From the NCBI RefSeq assembly GCF_001870785.1, contig NZ_MOLV01000007.1:124001-188000 (forward strand): a stretch of DNA of 64,000 nt, in the 5' to 3' direction. Both the position numbers and the translations under genes were made by a program. Origin of the DNA: Exiguobacterium sp. KRL4 (lineage in GTDB: Bacteria > Bacillota > Bacilli > Exiguobacteriales > Exiguobacteriaceae). The notes under the pieces are model-generated. The model searched no databases, was not told the origin of the DNA, and worked only from the letters and a program-made list of their open reading frames with translations. Positions 26,916 to 35,010 of this stretch are shown here, piece after piece. Positions within the stretch are counted from its first letter, which is position 1. Each line of letters begins with the position of its first letter.

Positions 26916-28120
26916 GACGTGTGGCCATCATTGATGCCGTCCGTACACCGATTGGCCGGTATAACGGAGCACTGAAAGACGTTCGGCCGGATGATTTAGG
27001 CGCCTGTGTCATTCAAGCACTCGTTGACCGGAATCCAAAGGTGGATCCGAGTCAAATCGAAGAAGTGATTTTTGGAAATGCCAATCAGGCAGGAGAAGAC
27101 AATCGGAATGTCGCCCGGATGTCCGGTTTGCTTGCCGGTCTACCGGTCGAAGTCGCCGGGACGACCGTCAACCGGCTGTGTGGATCCGGACTCGATGCCG
27201 TCATCGCAGCAGCCCGGGCGATTGCGATGAACGAAGGAGAAATCTATATTGCCGGCGGGACAGAAAGCATGACCCGGGCACCGCTCGTCATGGGAAAGAC
27301 GGAAACGGGTTTCGCCCGCGGGAATACAACGATCTATGACACGACGATCGGCTGGCGGTTCGTCAATGAAAAACTGGATGCTAAATACGGAACAGACTCA
27401 ATGCCGGAGACGGCGGAACATGTGGCAGTCCGTTACGGGATTTCACGCGAAGTGCAGGATGATTTTGCCTTTTTAAGTCAGCAACGGGCTAAACAGGCGA
27501 TGGAGACACATCGTTTTCAAACAGAACTTGTTCCGGTGCAGTATACGACACGTAAAGGACAGATCATCGAAGTGGATACGGATGAACATCCACGGCCCGG
27601 CACGAGCCGTGAAAAACTCGGAACACTCAAAAGTCTGTTTCCAAATGGCACGGTCACGGCGGGAAATGCTTCCGGTGTCAACGACGGGGCAGCCGCCTTA
27701 TTGCTCATGAGTGAAGAAACGGCAGATCGTCTTGGATTGACGCCGCTCGCCTATTACCGGGCCAGTGCCGTCGCCGGCGTCGAACCCGCTGTCATGGGAA
27801 TCGGACCGGTCGATGCGACCCGTAAAGCGTTGAACCGGGCAAAATTGACGGTCGAACAGCTGGATTTGATTGAATTGAACGAAGCCTTTGCAGCACAAAG
27901 TGTGGCCTGTATGCAAGAGCTTGGATTACCGCCGGAAAAAGTCAATGTCAACGGAGGGGCAATCGCGTTCGGCCATCCACTGGGCGCAAGCGGGGCACGG
28001 ATTTTAACGACGCTTTTACACGAGATGTGCCGCACGAATCAGACATATGGTCTCGCGACGATGTGTGTCGGCGTTGGTCAGGGCATCGCTTTAGTTGTCG
28101 AACGGGAGGGACTCACATGA
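26912..28120 (+). CDS. paaJ: 3-oxoadipyl-CoA/acetyl-CoA acyltransferase (thiolase), PaaJ-type
   Basis: Thiolase of 402 residues that would cleave 3-oxoadipyl-CoA, and 3-oxo-5,6-dehydrosuberyl-CoA, with CoA. The nucleophilic Cys is in [11 protein letters not shown] (about 91). The His motif is in [17 protein letters not shown] and the second Cys in [11 protein letters not shown]. The size and residues match PaaJ/PcaF. It is coupled to paaH and paaG by 4-bp overlaps on both sides. Confidence 0.93.
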   Translation: MRRVAIIDAVRTPIGRYNGALKDVRPDDLGACVIQALVDRNPKVDPSQIEEVIFGNANQAGEDNRNVARMSGLLAGLPVEVAGTTVNRLCGSGLDAVIAAARAIAMNEGEIYIAGGTESMTRAPLVMGKTETGFARGNTTIYDTTIGWRFVNEKLDAKYGTDSMPETAEHVAVRYGISREVQDDFAFLSQQRAKQAMETHRFQTELVPVQYTTRKGQIIEVDTDEHPRPGTSREKLGTLKSLFPNGTVTAGNASGVNDGAAALLLMSEETADRLGLTPLAYYRASAVAGVEPAVMGIGPVDATRKALNRAKLTVEQLDLIELNEAFAAQSVACMQELGLPPEKVNVNGGAIAFGHPLGASGARILTTLLHEMCRTNQTYGLATMCVGVGQGIALVVEREGLT

Positions 28121-28887
28121 TTCATTTGGAAAGATTGGACCACGTCGCGGTTATTCGGATTGACCGGCCGGAACGGATGAACTGCTTTGATTATCCGACG
28201 CTGGTCGAGCTGCAACAGCTTGTCACGACTGTCCGTCATGATCCGACTATTCGGGTCGTCCTCTTTACGGGAACGGGTAAGGCGTTCAGCGCCGGTGCTG
28301 ACTTGAAGGAACGGATGACGTTAAACGAAACGGAAGTACGGCGCAACGTCGAGGCGATTCGTGACGTTTTCACCGACATCGCCAATTTGCCGCAACCGAC
28401 GATTGCTGCCGTTAACGGTCATGCGCTCGGTGGTGGCTTCGAATGGATGCTCGCCTGCGATTTCCGGATTATCGTCAAAGGGGCACTGGTCGGATTGACA
28501 GAAACCAGTTTCGGTATCATTCCGGGTGCCGGCGGGACGCAACGGTTGCCGCGGTTGATTGGAGAGACACGGGCGAAGGAATTGATTTTCACGGCTAAGA
28601 AGATTGATGCGGAGACCGCAGAACGGTACGGGATCGTCTCGCGTGTCGTCTCGACGGTTGAAGAACTGATGGAAGTCTGTCTCGCCTTCGCTAACGAAAT
28701 GTTGAAAAACGGACCGGTCGCGATCCGGCAGGCGAAACAGGCGATTGATCAAGGGCGGGATGGATCACTTGCGGAAGGACTAGTACTTGAGACCGCTGCG
28801 TATGAAGTCGTCATCCCGACGGAAGACCGACTGGAGGCCTTACAAGCCTTTGCCGAAAAGCGGACCCCACAGTTTCAAGGGAAATGA
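28117..28887 (+). CDS. paaG: Enoyl-CoA hydratase/isomerase, PaaG-type
   Basis: Crotonase-fold protein of 256 residues with FSAGADLKERM, NGHALGGGFEWMLACDF and ETSFGIIPGAGGTQRLPRL. In the paa pathway PaaG isomerises ring-1,2-epoxyphenylacetyl-CoA to oxepin-CoA and later shifts a double bond. The start ATG at 28117 overlaps the thiolase stop. Two crotonase paralogues exist in this operon (23692 and here), and which is F and which is G is assigned only by order. Confidence 0.85.
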   Translation: MIHLERLDHVAVIRIDRPERMNCFDYPTLVELQQLVTTVRHDPTIRVVLFTGTGKAFSAGADLKERMTLNETEVRRNVEAIRDVFTDIANLPQPTIAAVNGHALGGGFEWMLACDFRIIVKGALVGLTETSFGIIPGAGGTQRLPRLIGETRAKELIFTAKKIDAETAERYGIVSRVVSTVEELMEVCLAFANEMLKNGPVAIRQAKQAIDQGRDGSLAEGLVLETAAYEVVIPTEDRLEALQAFAEKRTPQFQGK

Positions 28888-28963
28888 GGATGGTCGTCTT
28901 CTGAAATAACACGTATACTAACGGTAGACAAAAAAACGTTATATTAAAGAGAGAGTGAATGAC

Positions 28964-29848
28964 ATGAGTGCGAATACACAATCGATGATTTTTACCGTAT
29001 ACGGGGACTACATTCGACACTACGGTAATCAGATTTGGATCGGGAGTCTGATTCGTCTGCTGAAAGAGTTTGGTCATAATGAACAGGCCGTCCGGGTGGC
29101 TGTCTCACGGATGGTCAAACAAGGCTGGTTGACGTCACAAAAACAAGGAAATAAAAGTTTTTATTCGTTGACACCACGCGGGGTCGAGCGAATGGAAGAA
29201 GCCGCGCGACGGATTTATAAATCGACGCCTCACGTCTGGGACGGAAAGTGGCGGACGTTGATGTATACGATCCCGGAAGACAAACGACAAATTCGGGATG
29301 AGTTACGAAAAGAATTGTCCTGGAGCGGTTTTGGTAATTTATCAAACGGGGTCTGGATTTCCCCCAATCCGCTCGAAAAAGAAGCGGAACGTCTGATTGA
29401 GGCATACGGCATCACCGAGTATGTCGATTTTTTTGTCGGCGAATACCATGGTCCACAACAGGATCAATCCCTTGTCGAACGTGCTTTTCCGCTTGACGAA
29501 CTCCAACAACGGTATGAGATGTTCATCGCCGAATACAGCCGGCGCTATATCGTCCATCAAAGCCGGATCCAGCTCGGTGAGATGGATGACGAACAATGTT
29601 TTGTGGAACGGACGACACTTGTCCACGAATACCGGAAGTTTTTGTTTAGTGATCCCGGACTGCCGCAGGAATTATTGCCGGACGCTTGGAGTGGTCAGCA
29701 CGCTGCCTTATTGTTTGAGCAGTATTACCGATTACTCGCAAAACCGGCAAGTCGATTCTTTGAAACGATTTTTCAGGAAACGCATGACGTGTCACAAAAA
29801 AGCGCCGATTATGATGCATCGGAACATCCGTTATTTGCCGAGCGGTAA
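28964..29848 (+). CDS. paaX: PaaX-family transcriptional repressor
   Basis: Regulator of 294 residues that in known systems represses paa genes and is released by phenylacetyl-CoA. An N-terminal winged helix covers about residues 10-75 (LIRLLKEFGHNEQAVRVAVS, then LTPRGVERM), followed by the PaaX central and C-terminal domains (WRTLMYTIPEDKR, LSWSGFGNLSNGVWISPNP). The start is the ATG at 28964 behind GAGAGAG; an in-frame GTG at 28955 overlaps this. A dyad TAACG-N13-CGTTA at about 28919-28941 lies just upstream and could be an auto-operator. A terminator follows the stop. Confidence 0.92.
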   Translation: MSANTQSMIFTVYGDYIRHYGNQIWIGSLIRLLKEFGHNEQAVRVAVSRMVKQGWLTSQKQGNKSFYSLTPRGVERMEEAARRIYKSTPHVWDGKWRTLMYTIPEDKRQIRDELRKELSWSGFGNLSNGVWISPNPLEKEAERLIEAYGITEYVDFFVGEYHGPQQDQSLVERAFPLDELQQRYEMFIAEYSRRYIVHQSRIQLGEMDDEQCFVERTTLVHEYRKFLFSDPGLPQELLPDAWSGQHAALLFEQYYRLLAKPASRFFETIFQETHDVSQKSADYDASEHPLFAER

Positions 29849-29851
29849 TCA

Positions 29852-29889
29852 AAAAAATGCTCATCCCGAGGATTCGAGATGAGCATTTT
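29852..29889. terminator. Bidirectional terminator paaX / paaY-like gene
   Basis: AAAATGCTCATC and GATGAGCATTTT form a perfect 12-bp stem with a 12-nt loop and A/T tracts on both sides. It ends the paa operon and the convergent gamma-carbonic-anhydrase-like gene. Confidence 0.85.
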
Positions 29890-29900
29890 CTGGATGAAAA

Positions 29901-30419
29901 TTAGTCCTGTGCAAACTGTTTCCGGAAGGCATATCCTTTATCGACATAAGAATCAATCGATTCTTGAATCATCTCCAGATCTGCTGCCGTGAGTTCACGC
30001 ACGACTTTACCGGGGGATCCGATGATCAACGAACGAGGCGGGAATTTTTTGCCGGATGGAATTAATGTGTTGGCGCCGATGATACATTCTTCTCCGATTT
30101 CAGCATGATCGAGAACAGTCGCACCCATCCCGACGATCGAGCGACGTCCGATCTTACAGCCATGAAGAATCGCATTATGTCCAACGGTCACTTCATCCTC
30201 AACGATGACCGGTGCTCCTTCGTAGAGATGGATGGTCGCATTGTCCTGAATGCTGCACCGTTGTCCGATCGTAATCGGACCTTCATCACCACGCAGGACG
30301 GCATTGAACCAAATCGTCGATTCTTCGCCGACGGTCACGTCACCAATCAAAAAAGCACCGGGAGCGACAAAAACATTTGCTGCTAAGCTTGGAGAAACAT
30401 CGCGGTACGGAATATTCAT
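29901..30419 (-). CDS. Gamma-carbonic anhydrase/PaaY-like hexapeptide protein
   Basis: Left-handed beta-helix protein of 172 residues built from hexapeptide repeats (for example VIVEDEVTVGHNAI). The three metal-binding histidines of the gamma class are present at about 64, 81 and 86 (ATIHLYE, VGHNAILHGC). In E. coli the neighbour of paaX is paaY, a member of this family that acts as a thioesterase on dead-end CoA intermediates; the paaX-paaY adjacency is kept here, though convergent. It could equally be the generic YtoA/YrdA-type protein. Confidence 0.82.
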   Translation of the reverse strand: MNIPYRDVSPSLAANVFVAPGAFLIGDVTVGEESTIWFNAVLRGDEGPITIGQRCSIQDNATIHLYEGAPVIVEDEVTVGHNAILHGCKIGRRSIVGMGATVLDHAEIGEECIIGANTLIPSGKKFPPRSLIIGSPGKVVRELTAADLEMIQESIDSYVDKGYAFRKQFAQD

Positions 30420-30501
30420 CAGAACGCCTCTTTTCTAAAAATGAATTAAAATTCAGTCTTACTTAGTATACCATTCTTGGCAACGGAAACGGAGGGAGAC
30501 C

Positions 30502-31437
30502 ATGTCTCGTCTATGTACCAAATTACAGATCGATGTGCCGATCATTCAAGGTGGCATGGGAAACATCAGCCATGCCGAACTGACGGCAGCGGTCTCAAAT
30601 GCCGGGGGACTCGGAACGATTGGATGCGGGACGATGACGCCTGCTGAAGTCAAACGATTGATTGAAGCGACACGCCGGTTGACGTCGCGTCCTTTTGCCT
30701 TGAATATCGCCATCCGGGTCTCGCCTCATGCGGAGCAGTTGATTGAGTTAGCGATTGAAGAACGGATTTCGGTCGTATCCCTGTCGGCCGGCAACCCAGC
30801 TCCTTTTTTGTCGAAGTTACGGGAGGCGGGAATCCAGACGATTGGTGTGGTCGCTTCCGTCAAACAGGCGATTAAAGCCGAACAGGCAGGAGTGGATGTG
30901 CTGGTAGCGGAAGGAGTCGAAGCCGCGGGTATCAATTCGCCGCTTGAGTTGACGACGATGACCTTGATTCCGCAAATCATGGATCATGTCACGATTCCCG
31001 TCCTTGCCGCCGGTGGCATCGGCGACGGGCGTGGTCTTGCTGCTGCCTGGATGCTCGGAGCAGAAGGGGTGCAACTCGGAACCCGGTTGATTGCGACACA
31101 AGAATCCCGTGTGCACGAGCATTATAAAAGACATCTTGTGCAGGCGGATGATCTCGAGACGCGGATCATTGGTCGTGAAGTCGGACAAGTCCGGCGGGTG
31201 TTGAACGGACCGTATGTCGCTGCGTTGCAGCCGACGTCACTCGCTGCCTTTCAAGAACAGACGAACGAATCATTTCATATCAAAGGAGCACTCGAGGGCG
31301 ACGAGACAGAAGGATACGTCAACGCCGGTCTCGTTTCCGGTTTGATTGATGATGTTCCGACCGTTGCGGAACTGTTTAACCGAATGATGGACGACGCCTT
31401 TGGACGGATTGAACGGATGTATCGGACACTCCAGTAG
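30502..31437 (+). CDS. Nitronate monooxygenase / FabK-like FMN oxidoreductase
   Basis: TIM-barrel flavoprotein of 311 residues starting IDVPIIQGGMGNISHAELT, with the FMN-phosphate motif AAGGIGDGRGLAAAWMLGA and GVQLGTRLIA. Members act as nitronate monooxygenases or as enoyl-ACP reductase FabK. At the position where many members read EAGGH this protein reads EAAGI, so the His often linked to catalysis is missing; the reaction is therefore uncertain. GGAGGGAG lies 7 nt before the ATG. It is divergent from the PaaY-like gene and followed by its own terminator. Confidence 0.8.
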   Translation: MSRLCTKLQIDVPIIQGGMGNISHAELTAAVSNAGGLGTIGCGTMTPAEVKRLIEATRRLTSRPFALNIAIRVSPHAEQLIELAIEERISVVSLSAGNPAPFLSKLREAGIQTIGVVASVKQAIKAEQAGVDVLVAEGVEAAGINSPLELTTMTLIPQIMDHVTIPVLAAGGIGDGRGLAAAWMLGAEGVQLGTRLIATQESRVHEHYKRHLVQADDLETRIIGREVGQVRRVLNGPYVAALQPTSLAAFQEQTNESFHIKGALEGDETEGYVNAGLVSGLIDDVPTVAELFNRMMDDAFGRIERMYRTLQ

Positions 31438-31449
31438 CATGAATTCAAG

Positions 31450-31483
31450 AGAAGCAGACCTTACTTGGTCGGCTTCTTTTTTT
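31450..31483 (+). terminator. Terminator after the FabK-like gene
   Basis: AGAAGCAGACC pairs with GGTCGGCTTCT (one mismatch) around a 6-nt loop and runs into seven T. It lies 12 bp after the stop. Confidence 0.85.
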
Positions 31484-31489
31484 ATTTTT

Positions 31490-31503
31490 AGGACATTTGT
31501 CCT
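31490..31503. promoter_or_regulatory. Perfect palindrome upstream of the DUF606 pair
   Basis: AGGACA-TT-TGTCCT is a 14-bp perfect inverted repeat, 56 bp before the first DUF606 gene and outside the terminator. It is a candidate operator; no matching regulator is recognised nearby. Confidence 0.35.
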
Positions 31504-31559
31504 TTTCAAAGGATGACAGAATGGTGTCTACTCGTAACTAGAGAAAAAGGAGGATGAAG

Positions 31560-31988
31560 ATGCAAGGAATCATTTTTGCGTTATTCAGCGGATTGTTCAT
31601 CGCGCTGCAAGGCATCTTTAATGCCCGGCTTGGTGACGCGGTAGGTCCATGGTTATCCGTGACCATCGTCCACTTCGTTGGTTTAATCGGTTGTTTGTTG
31701 ATTTATGGATTCGTCCGGGACCGAAAAATCGGCGGTTTTCGTACGTTGCCGCTTATTTATGCGAGCGGTGGATTACTCGGCGTCTTAGTCGTCGTCACGG
31801 AACTGACGTCGATTCAATTGCTTGGGATGACATGGGCGATGTCGCTGTTGCTCGTCGCACAGATTCTTTGTGCTTTTGTGATTGATTTGAACGGCTGGTT
31901 TGGGGTCATTAAAAAAAGCAGTAACAAAGGGCAATGGATGGGTGTCGGCTTGATGTTGGCCGGCGTTTTGATTTTTTCATTGGCCTGA
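31560..31988 (+). CDS. DUF606/YdcZ-family small membrane transporter, first of pair
   Basis: Integral membrane protein of about 142 residues with four to five hydrophobic helices and the family start GIIFALFSGLFIALQGIFNA, followed by RLGDAVG. DUF606 proteins belong to the drug/metabolite transporter clan and often occur as two short genes that probably form a heterodimer. The start is taken at ATG 31560, 6 nt after AGGAGG; the ATG at 31554 abuts that site. The substrate is unknown. Confidence 0.8.
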   Translation: MQGIIFALFSGLFIALQGIFNARLGDAVGPWLSVTIVHFVGLIGCLLIYGFVRDRKIGGFRTLPLIYASGGLLGVLVVVTELTSIQLLGMTWAMSLLLVAQILCAFVIDLNGWFGVIKKSSNKGQWMGVGLMLAGVLIFSLA

Positions 31989-32013
31989 CGGGAACTTGTG
32001 AGGAGGAAATAGA

Positions 32014-32493
32014 ATGGGATTAGGAATGTTTTGTGCCATCGTCGCCGGAATGATGATCAGTTTACAAACTGTCTTGAATGCACGGATGAGTCATGCCTTT
32101 GGTGCCTGGGCGACAACGACGTTAGTCTTCTTTGTCGGACTGCTCGGTTCGTTGCTTGCATTGGTCTTCTTTCGCGGAGGAACGCTTGCGGCAGTCCGTG
32201 AAGTCGAACCGCTTTATCTATTTGGCGGTTTCGTCGGAGTCGGGGTCGTGTTTTGTGTCATGCGGGGCATTCAACTGCTGGGTCCGTCAATCGCGATTTC
32301 CGTCGTCTTGATTTCGCAACTCAGTTTTGCGCTGTGTGTCGACGTCTTTGGCTGGTTCGGTTTACCGAAAGTCGACTTGTCGTTTGGACAGATCATCGGC
32401 TTGGCCGTCATGCTGAGCGGAATGTTCGTCTTGAAACGGTATCAAGTCGTGGATGAGGCGAAACAAACAGACGACGTCCAAGCGATTTCTTAA
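32014..32493 (+). CDS. DUF606/YdcZ-family small membrane transporter, second of pair
   Basis: A 159-residue homologue of the preceding gene. It shares the opening pattern (FCAIVAGMMISLQTVLNARM) and the motif SIAISVVLISQLSFALCVD, followed by GWFG. A short charged C-terminal tail is an extra. It starts 25 bp after its partner behind GAGGAGG. The two likely assemble together; antiparallel pairing is inferred from the family, not shown here. Confidence 0.8.
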   Translation: MGLGMFCAIVAGMMISLQTVLNARMSHAFGAWATTTLVFFVGLLGSLLALVFFRGGTLAAVREVEPLYLFGGFVGVGVVFCVMRGIQLLGPSIAISVVLISQLSFALCVDVFGWFGLPKVDLSFGQIIGLAVMLSGMFVLKRYQVVDEAKQTDDVQAIS

Positions 32494-32523
32494 GAAAATC
32501 GTCAACAACTCAGAAGATGTATC

Positions 32524-32591
32524 AAAAAAAGAGATCATTTCTTTCACGCCACTTCTACTAGTAAAGTGCGTGAAAGGAATGATCTCTTTTT
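32524..32591. terminator. Long bidirectional terminator DUF606 / msrA
   Basis: A nearly perfect hairpin of about 68 nt: AAAAAGAGATCATT...AATGATCTCTTTTT outside and CTTTCACG...CGTGAAAG inside. A and T tracts at both ends make it suited to terminate both converging units. Confidence 0.85.
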
Positions 32592-32600
32592 GAAGCTGAA

Positions 32601-33131
32601 TCAGACGGTTACTTCTTCTTTCCAGGCAACATCGATAAAGGTATCGCGACCGGAAGCTTTCCGGTCTTTTTTGTAGTGCGCCGGATTTTTTTTGTGGAAG
32701 TCTTGATGATATTCTTCCGCCGGGTAAAAAGCATGCGCCGGTTCAATCCGTGTGACGATCGGTTGTTTGAAACGGTTTGTCGCGGCTAGCGCGTCGCGTG
32801 ACGCGATGGCTGCAAGTCGCTGTTCTTCCGTATGGTAAAAAATTGCGGGAGCATACTGCGTGCCGCGGTCTTGGAATTGTCCGCCTGCATCGGTCGGATC
32901 CGTTTGCGGCCAGTACAGTTCCAGTAACCGTTCGTATGAAAACAGTGCCGGATCAAATGTAATCTCGACGACTTCCGAATGTCCAGTCGTTCCTGTTTTG
33001 ACTTGCTCATATGTCGGGTTGTCGACATGTCCTCCTGTATAACCGGACACGATACTGTGAATACCCGGTAATTCCTCAAATGGTGTCACCATGCACCAGA
33101 AACATCCTCCTGCAAATGTTGCTTTTTCCAT
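32601..33131 (-). CDS. msrA: Peptide methionine-S-sulfoxide reductase A
   Basis: Reduces the S form of methionine sulfoxide in proteins and free methionine. It has 176 residues with the catalytic GGCFWC motif (nucleophile Cys at about 10) and downstream [13 protein letters not shown]. No MsrB domain is fused. The start is the ATG at 33129-33131 with GGGAGAG upstream. Transcription would pass through an S-box riboswitch and terminator located 60-210 bp upstream, so expression should rise when S-adenosylmethionine is low. Confidence 0.95.
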   Translation of the reverse strand: MEKATFAGGCFWCMVTPFEELPGIHSIVSGYTGGHVDNPTYEQVKTGTTGHSEVVEITFDPALFSYERLLELYWPQTDPTDAGGQFQDRGTQYAPAIFYHTEEQRLAAIASRDALAATNRFKQPIVTRIEPAHAFYPAEEYHQDFHKKNPAHYKKDRKASGRDTFIDVAWKEEVTV

Positions 33132-33188
33132 GTCATCTCTCCCTTTCCCTTGGTTCCTTGAACCGTAATGCTCTCATTTCTGACAGCG

Positions 33189-33233
33189 AGAAAACGAAAA
33201 CGACTCCTTTGCTTGGTTGCAAAAGGAGTCGCC
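33189..33233 (-). terminator. Riboswitch-controlled terminator in the msrA leader
   Basis: On the - strand GGCGACTCCTTTTGC pairs with GCAAAGGAGTCG around AACCAA, followed by a T-rich tail (TTTTCGTTTT). It lies between the S-box aptamer and msrA, where the expression platform is expected. Confidence 0.85.
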
Positions 33234-33236
33234 GCT

Positions 33237-33342
33237 TTTTATCAACCAAAGCTTTCGCTTTGCTGGTCGTAGCACCTTGCTGTACGCAGGTTGCTGGGAC
33301 GTCATCGATCCAGATCTCTCGGTCCACTCTTGATAAGTGTTA
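33237..33342 (-). promoter_or_regulatory. SAM-I (S-box) riboswitch upstream of msrA
   Basis: Read on the - strand, the leader shows the S-box core in order: CTTATCAAGAG at the 5' side of P1/P2, GATGACGTCCCAGCAACC, AAGGTGCTACGACCAGC, and a closing TTGATAA that pairs with the start. This matches the SAM-I consensus used for methionine and sulfur genes in Bacilli. A terminator and msrA follow, so SAM binding should switch msrA off. Confidence 0.88.
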
Positions 33343-33378
33343 TATGAAGTTGATGTAAGTTCGTTATCATTGGGATGA

Positions 33379-33408
33379 TAATACCATTCACAAAAGCGGA
33401 AAGTCAAT
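33379..33408 (-). promoter_or_regulatory. SigA promoter for the S-box-msrA transcript
   Basis: On the - strand TTGACT (33403-33408), an 18-nt spacer and TATTAT (33379-33384). It lies 37 bp upstream of the aptamer, a fitting distance. Confidence 0.75.
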
Positions 33409-33410
33409 CC

Positions 33411-34583
33411 TTATGTTTGTAAGGCGCGCAGAACCGTCGCACCTAACGTCTTTGCTCCAATCAGCAAGGCCTGCTCGTCGATTTCATACTTCGGATGGTG
33501 CTGCGGATAAATCGTTCGACCGTCCGTCTTCGCAGAACCGGTAAAGAAGTAACTGCCCGGGACCTGCTCGAGGTAATAGGCGAAATCGTCGGCGGCCATC
33601 ATCGGTTTGACTTCACGGACTTGTCCTTCCGGTAAAAAGCTGGCCGCTTCCCGGACGAGCTTCGTTTCATTCGGATGATTCCAAAGAGACGGATAACCGG
33701 TCGTGAAATCGATGGAATACGTAGCGCCAATTCCGGCACACGTCGTCCGGGCGATCAGATCAACCTGCTGGCGCAACTGATGCCGGAGTTGCTCGTTGAA
33801 CGTCCGGATTTCTCCGACGATCCGGGCTTCGCCGGTCACGATGTTCGGAGCCGTTCCCGCGTGAAACGAACCGATGGCGACAATCGCCGGTTCGAACGGG
33901 TCAACACGTCGGCTGACGAGGTGCTGAAGATTGCAGACAAGCTGTGCACCGGCGACGAGCGCGTCCTGCGTCCGGTGCGGGGCTTGGGCATGACCGCCTT
34001 GACCATGAACGACGATTTCAAATTCATCGATCGCACATAACGTATGACCGCTGTGATAACCGATTGTCCCAACCGGAAGATCGTTTTCGAGGTGGGTACC
34101 GAAAATCGCATCGACTCCGTCGAGACAGCCGTCTTCGATCATTTGAATGGCACCGCCCGGAAACACTTCTTCGGCGTGTTGATGGATAAAGACGACAGTT
34201 CCTGTTAATTCATCTTGAATGTCCTGAAAAGCAGCGGCGAGTCCAAGAACGATGGCGGTATGCCCGTCGTGTCCGCAGGCATGCATGACACCGGGATGGA
34301 TTGAACGAAACGACAGTTCGGTTTCTTCCTGTAACGGCAACGCGTCAAAATCGGCCCGGACAGCAATCGTTTTTCCGGGACGTGTCCCTTTGAGTGTCGC
34401 GACGATGCCGCTCCCTCCGACTTGTTCGCGGTAGGGGATACCAAGTGCTTCATAATGTTCGATAATTTTAGTCGGTGTCCGGACTTCTTGGAACGATAAT
34501 TCCGGGTGACGGTGAAAATCACGCCGTAAACGAATCATCTCGGCTTCGTATTGATCGAGAGCAGCAAATAAATTTTCTTGCAT
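33411..34583 (-). CDS. M20D-family amidohydrolase (N-acyl-amino-acid deacylase type)
   Basis: Di-metal peptidase-family enzyme of about 390 residues that hydrolyses N-acyl amino acids or related amides. Metal-ligand motifs are HACGHDGHTA and HQHAEEVFPGG. The dimerisation domain includes HGQGGHAQAPHRTQDAL, and the C-terminal catalytic domain MMAADDFAYY. It resembles hippurate hydrolase and B. subtilis YxeP/AmhX-type proteins. The start is taken at ATG 34581-34583, since the ATG at 34590-34592 overlaps the AAAGGA site. It stands alone. If hippurate-like, it could release aromatic acids; the substrate is not determinable. Confidence 0.85.
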   Translation of the reverse strand: MQENLFAALDQYEAEMIRLRRDFHRHPELSFQEVRTPTKIIEHYEALGIPYREQVGGSGIVATLKGTRPGKTIAVRADFDALPLQEETELSFRSIHPGVMHACGHDGHTAIVLGLAAAFQDIQDELTGTVVFIHQHAEEVFPGGAIQMIEDGCLDGVDAIFGTHLENDLPVGTIGYHSGHTLCAIDEFEIVVHGQGGHAQAPHRTQDALVAGAQLVCNLQHLVSRRVDPFEPAIVAIGSFHAGTAPNIVTGEARIVGEIRTFNEQLRHQLRQQVDLIARTTCAGIGATYSIDFTTGYPSLWNHPNETKLVREAASFLPEGQVREVKPMMAADDFAYYLEQVPGSYFFTGSAKTDGRTIYPQHHPKYEIDEQALLIGAKTLGATVLRALQT

Positions 34584-34661
34584 TGAAATCATCCTTTGCG
34601 GTATGTCTTTAGGAAAAACGGGTACAGATAGAGGTAATCAAATCAGAGGAGGAATCAACAC

Positions 34662-34955
34662 ATGGGTGAAATCATCGTCAATGCCGTTCTTACAGTCAAA
34701 GCAGGATTAGCGGATCAAGTCTTTCCCATTTTAAGTACGGTTTACAAAGCAACACAAAACGAGCCGGGCTGCTTACGCTATACGTTACATCAATCGATTG
34801 AAAATGAACATCAGTTCATGCTGTATGAAGTCTACCAAGATGAGGCTGCACTCGAAGCGCATATCGCATCGGACCACTATAAAGCATACCGCGAACAAAT
34901 CGAGTTGTACCTTGAAGACCGTCAAGTGACGAAATACGTCGAGATGACGTTCTGA
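34662..34955 (+). CDS. Antibiotic biosynthesis monooxygenase-domain (YgiN-like) protein
   Basis: Small dimeric ferredoxin-like protein of 97 residues. It has the ABM pattern: EPGCLRYTLHQSIENEHQF, then EVYQDEAALEAHIASDHYKAY. Relatives act as quinol monooxygenases or in the turnover of reactive small molecules. The ATG follows GAGGAGG. It is a monocistronic gene with its own terminator. Confidence 0.85.
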   Translation: MGEIIVNAVLTVKAGLADQVFPILSTVYKATQNEPGCLRYTLHQSIENEHQFMLYEVYQDEAALEAHIASDHYKAYREQIELYLEDRQVTKYVEMTF

Positions 34956-34964
34956 ACTATAAGC

Positions 34965-35003
34965 GAAGAGGGCTGACTTTAAAGTCAGACCCTCTTTTTT
35001 GTT
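34965..35003. terminator. Terminator between the ABM gene and the NlpC/P60 gene
   Basis: AAGAGGG and CCCTCTT flank an inner TGACTTTAAAGTCA perfect palindrome, followed by six T. It serves the + strand gene and may also serve the convergent hydrolase. Confidence 0.85.
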
Positions 35004-35010
35004 TGTGATT

